A stretch of DNA of 62,083 nt. It comes from Myxococcales bacterium (GTDB lineage: Bacteria; Myxococcota_A; Polyangia; Polyangiales; Houyiibacteriaceae). The position numbers and the translations under genes are program-made. Where the stretch lies: positions 1 to 62,083 of the forward strand of contig JAOTVB010000021.1 of assembly GCA_029863605.1 (NCBI GenBank), written 5' to 3'. A model generated the notes under the pieces. The model did not search any database. It was given only the letters and a program-made list of their open reading frames with translations, and was not told where the DNA came from. Shown here in pieces: positions 61,956 to 62,083 of this stretch (position 1 is its first letter; each line of letters begins with the position of its first letter).

Positions 61956-62083
61956 TTACTCGATGATCTTGGAAATGACGCCCGCGCCGATGGTGCGGCC
62001 GCCTTCACGAATCGCGAAGCGCTGCTTTTCTTCCATCGCCGCCGGGGTGATGAGGTTGACCTTCATTTTCACGTTGTCGCCGG
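61956..62083 (-). CDS. tuf: Elongation factor Tu, C-terminal end (cut by window)
   Basis: The last 41 residues, on the minus strand, read [20 protein letters not shown], then [21 protein letters not shown] and stop. This is the conserved C-terminus of EF-Tu, which delivers aminoacyl-tRNA to the ribosome. The gene continues beyond the right edge. It lies in the usual place just upstream of rpsJ. Confidence 0.95.
   Translation of the reverse strand, partial: GDNVKMKVNLITPAAMEEKQRFAIREGGRTIGAGVISKIIE

Overview
The window is about 62 kb of high-GC DNA from a Gram-negative bacterium. I infer a myxobacterium-like member of Myxococcota (deltaproteobacterial lineage). The grounds are the many lipoproteins with Gly/Ser-rich linkers, the outer-membrane receptors and barrels, lamin-tail and Cys-rich secreted proteins, a NorR-type sigma54 activator, and an S10-spc-alpha ribosomal block. 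I see no insertion sequence, prophage, integrase, CRISPR array or replication origin. No gap between genes exceeds about 260 bases.

Left part (1-16 kb). A His-rich exported protein and a TonB-dependent receptor with a built-in TonB-like domain come first, then a Baeyer-Villiger-type monooxygenase. Next are a lipoprotein resembling copper type II monooxygenases, two metallo-beta-lactamase-fold hydrolases, a TetR regulator preceded by four operator-like repeats, a UspA protein and a 4-hydroxybutyryl-CoA dehydratase-like enzyme. Three envelope proteins with nucleic-acid themes follow in a row: a staphylococcal-nuclease-like lipoprotein, a triple lamin-tail lipoprotein, and a helix-hairpin-helix outer-membrane barrel.

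Middle part (16-48 kb). A minus-strand operon encodes a Chloroflexus-type malyl-CoA lyase, a second CitE-like lyase, a SucC/SucD-like CoA ligase pair and a one-cluster ferredoxin. Divergent from it are an LLM flavin oxidoreductase and a sigma54 activator, so this looks like a regulated CoA-ester cleavage module. Further right are an acyltransferase/SDR pair, a pectin-acetylesterase-like lipoprotein, an aldolase-dehydrogenase fusion, tRNA-Phe(GAA), an SseB-domain protein, and a tight aminotransferase-LuxE-LuxC operon. After that come a Cys-rich MerR regulator, a Lon-N protein, ribA, an alkylglycerone-phosphate-synthase-like pair, prfA, a DUF1385 protein, rpmE, a PafA-like phosphatase, an acylphosphatase, arfB, and a Rieske-type oxygenase that has lost its Rieske domain.

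Right part (48.9-62.08 kb). A minus-strand ribosomal block runs from tuf (cut by the window end) through rpsJ to rpoA and rplQ. It includes secY, adk, infA and the short rpmJ gene. rplC is missing between rpsJ and rplD, and rpsD is missing between rpsK and rpoA.

A degenerate hexamer repeat (consensus GRCRCT) recurs at five places. Four are intergenic and one lies inside the receptor gene. Two of the intergenic copies share a conserved tail and sit between convergent genes.
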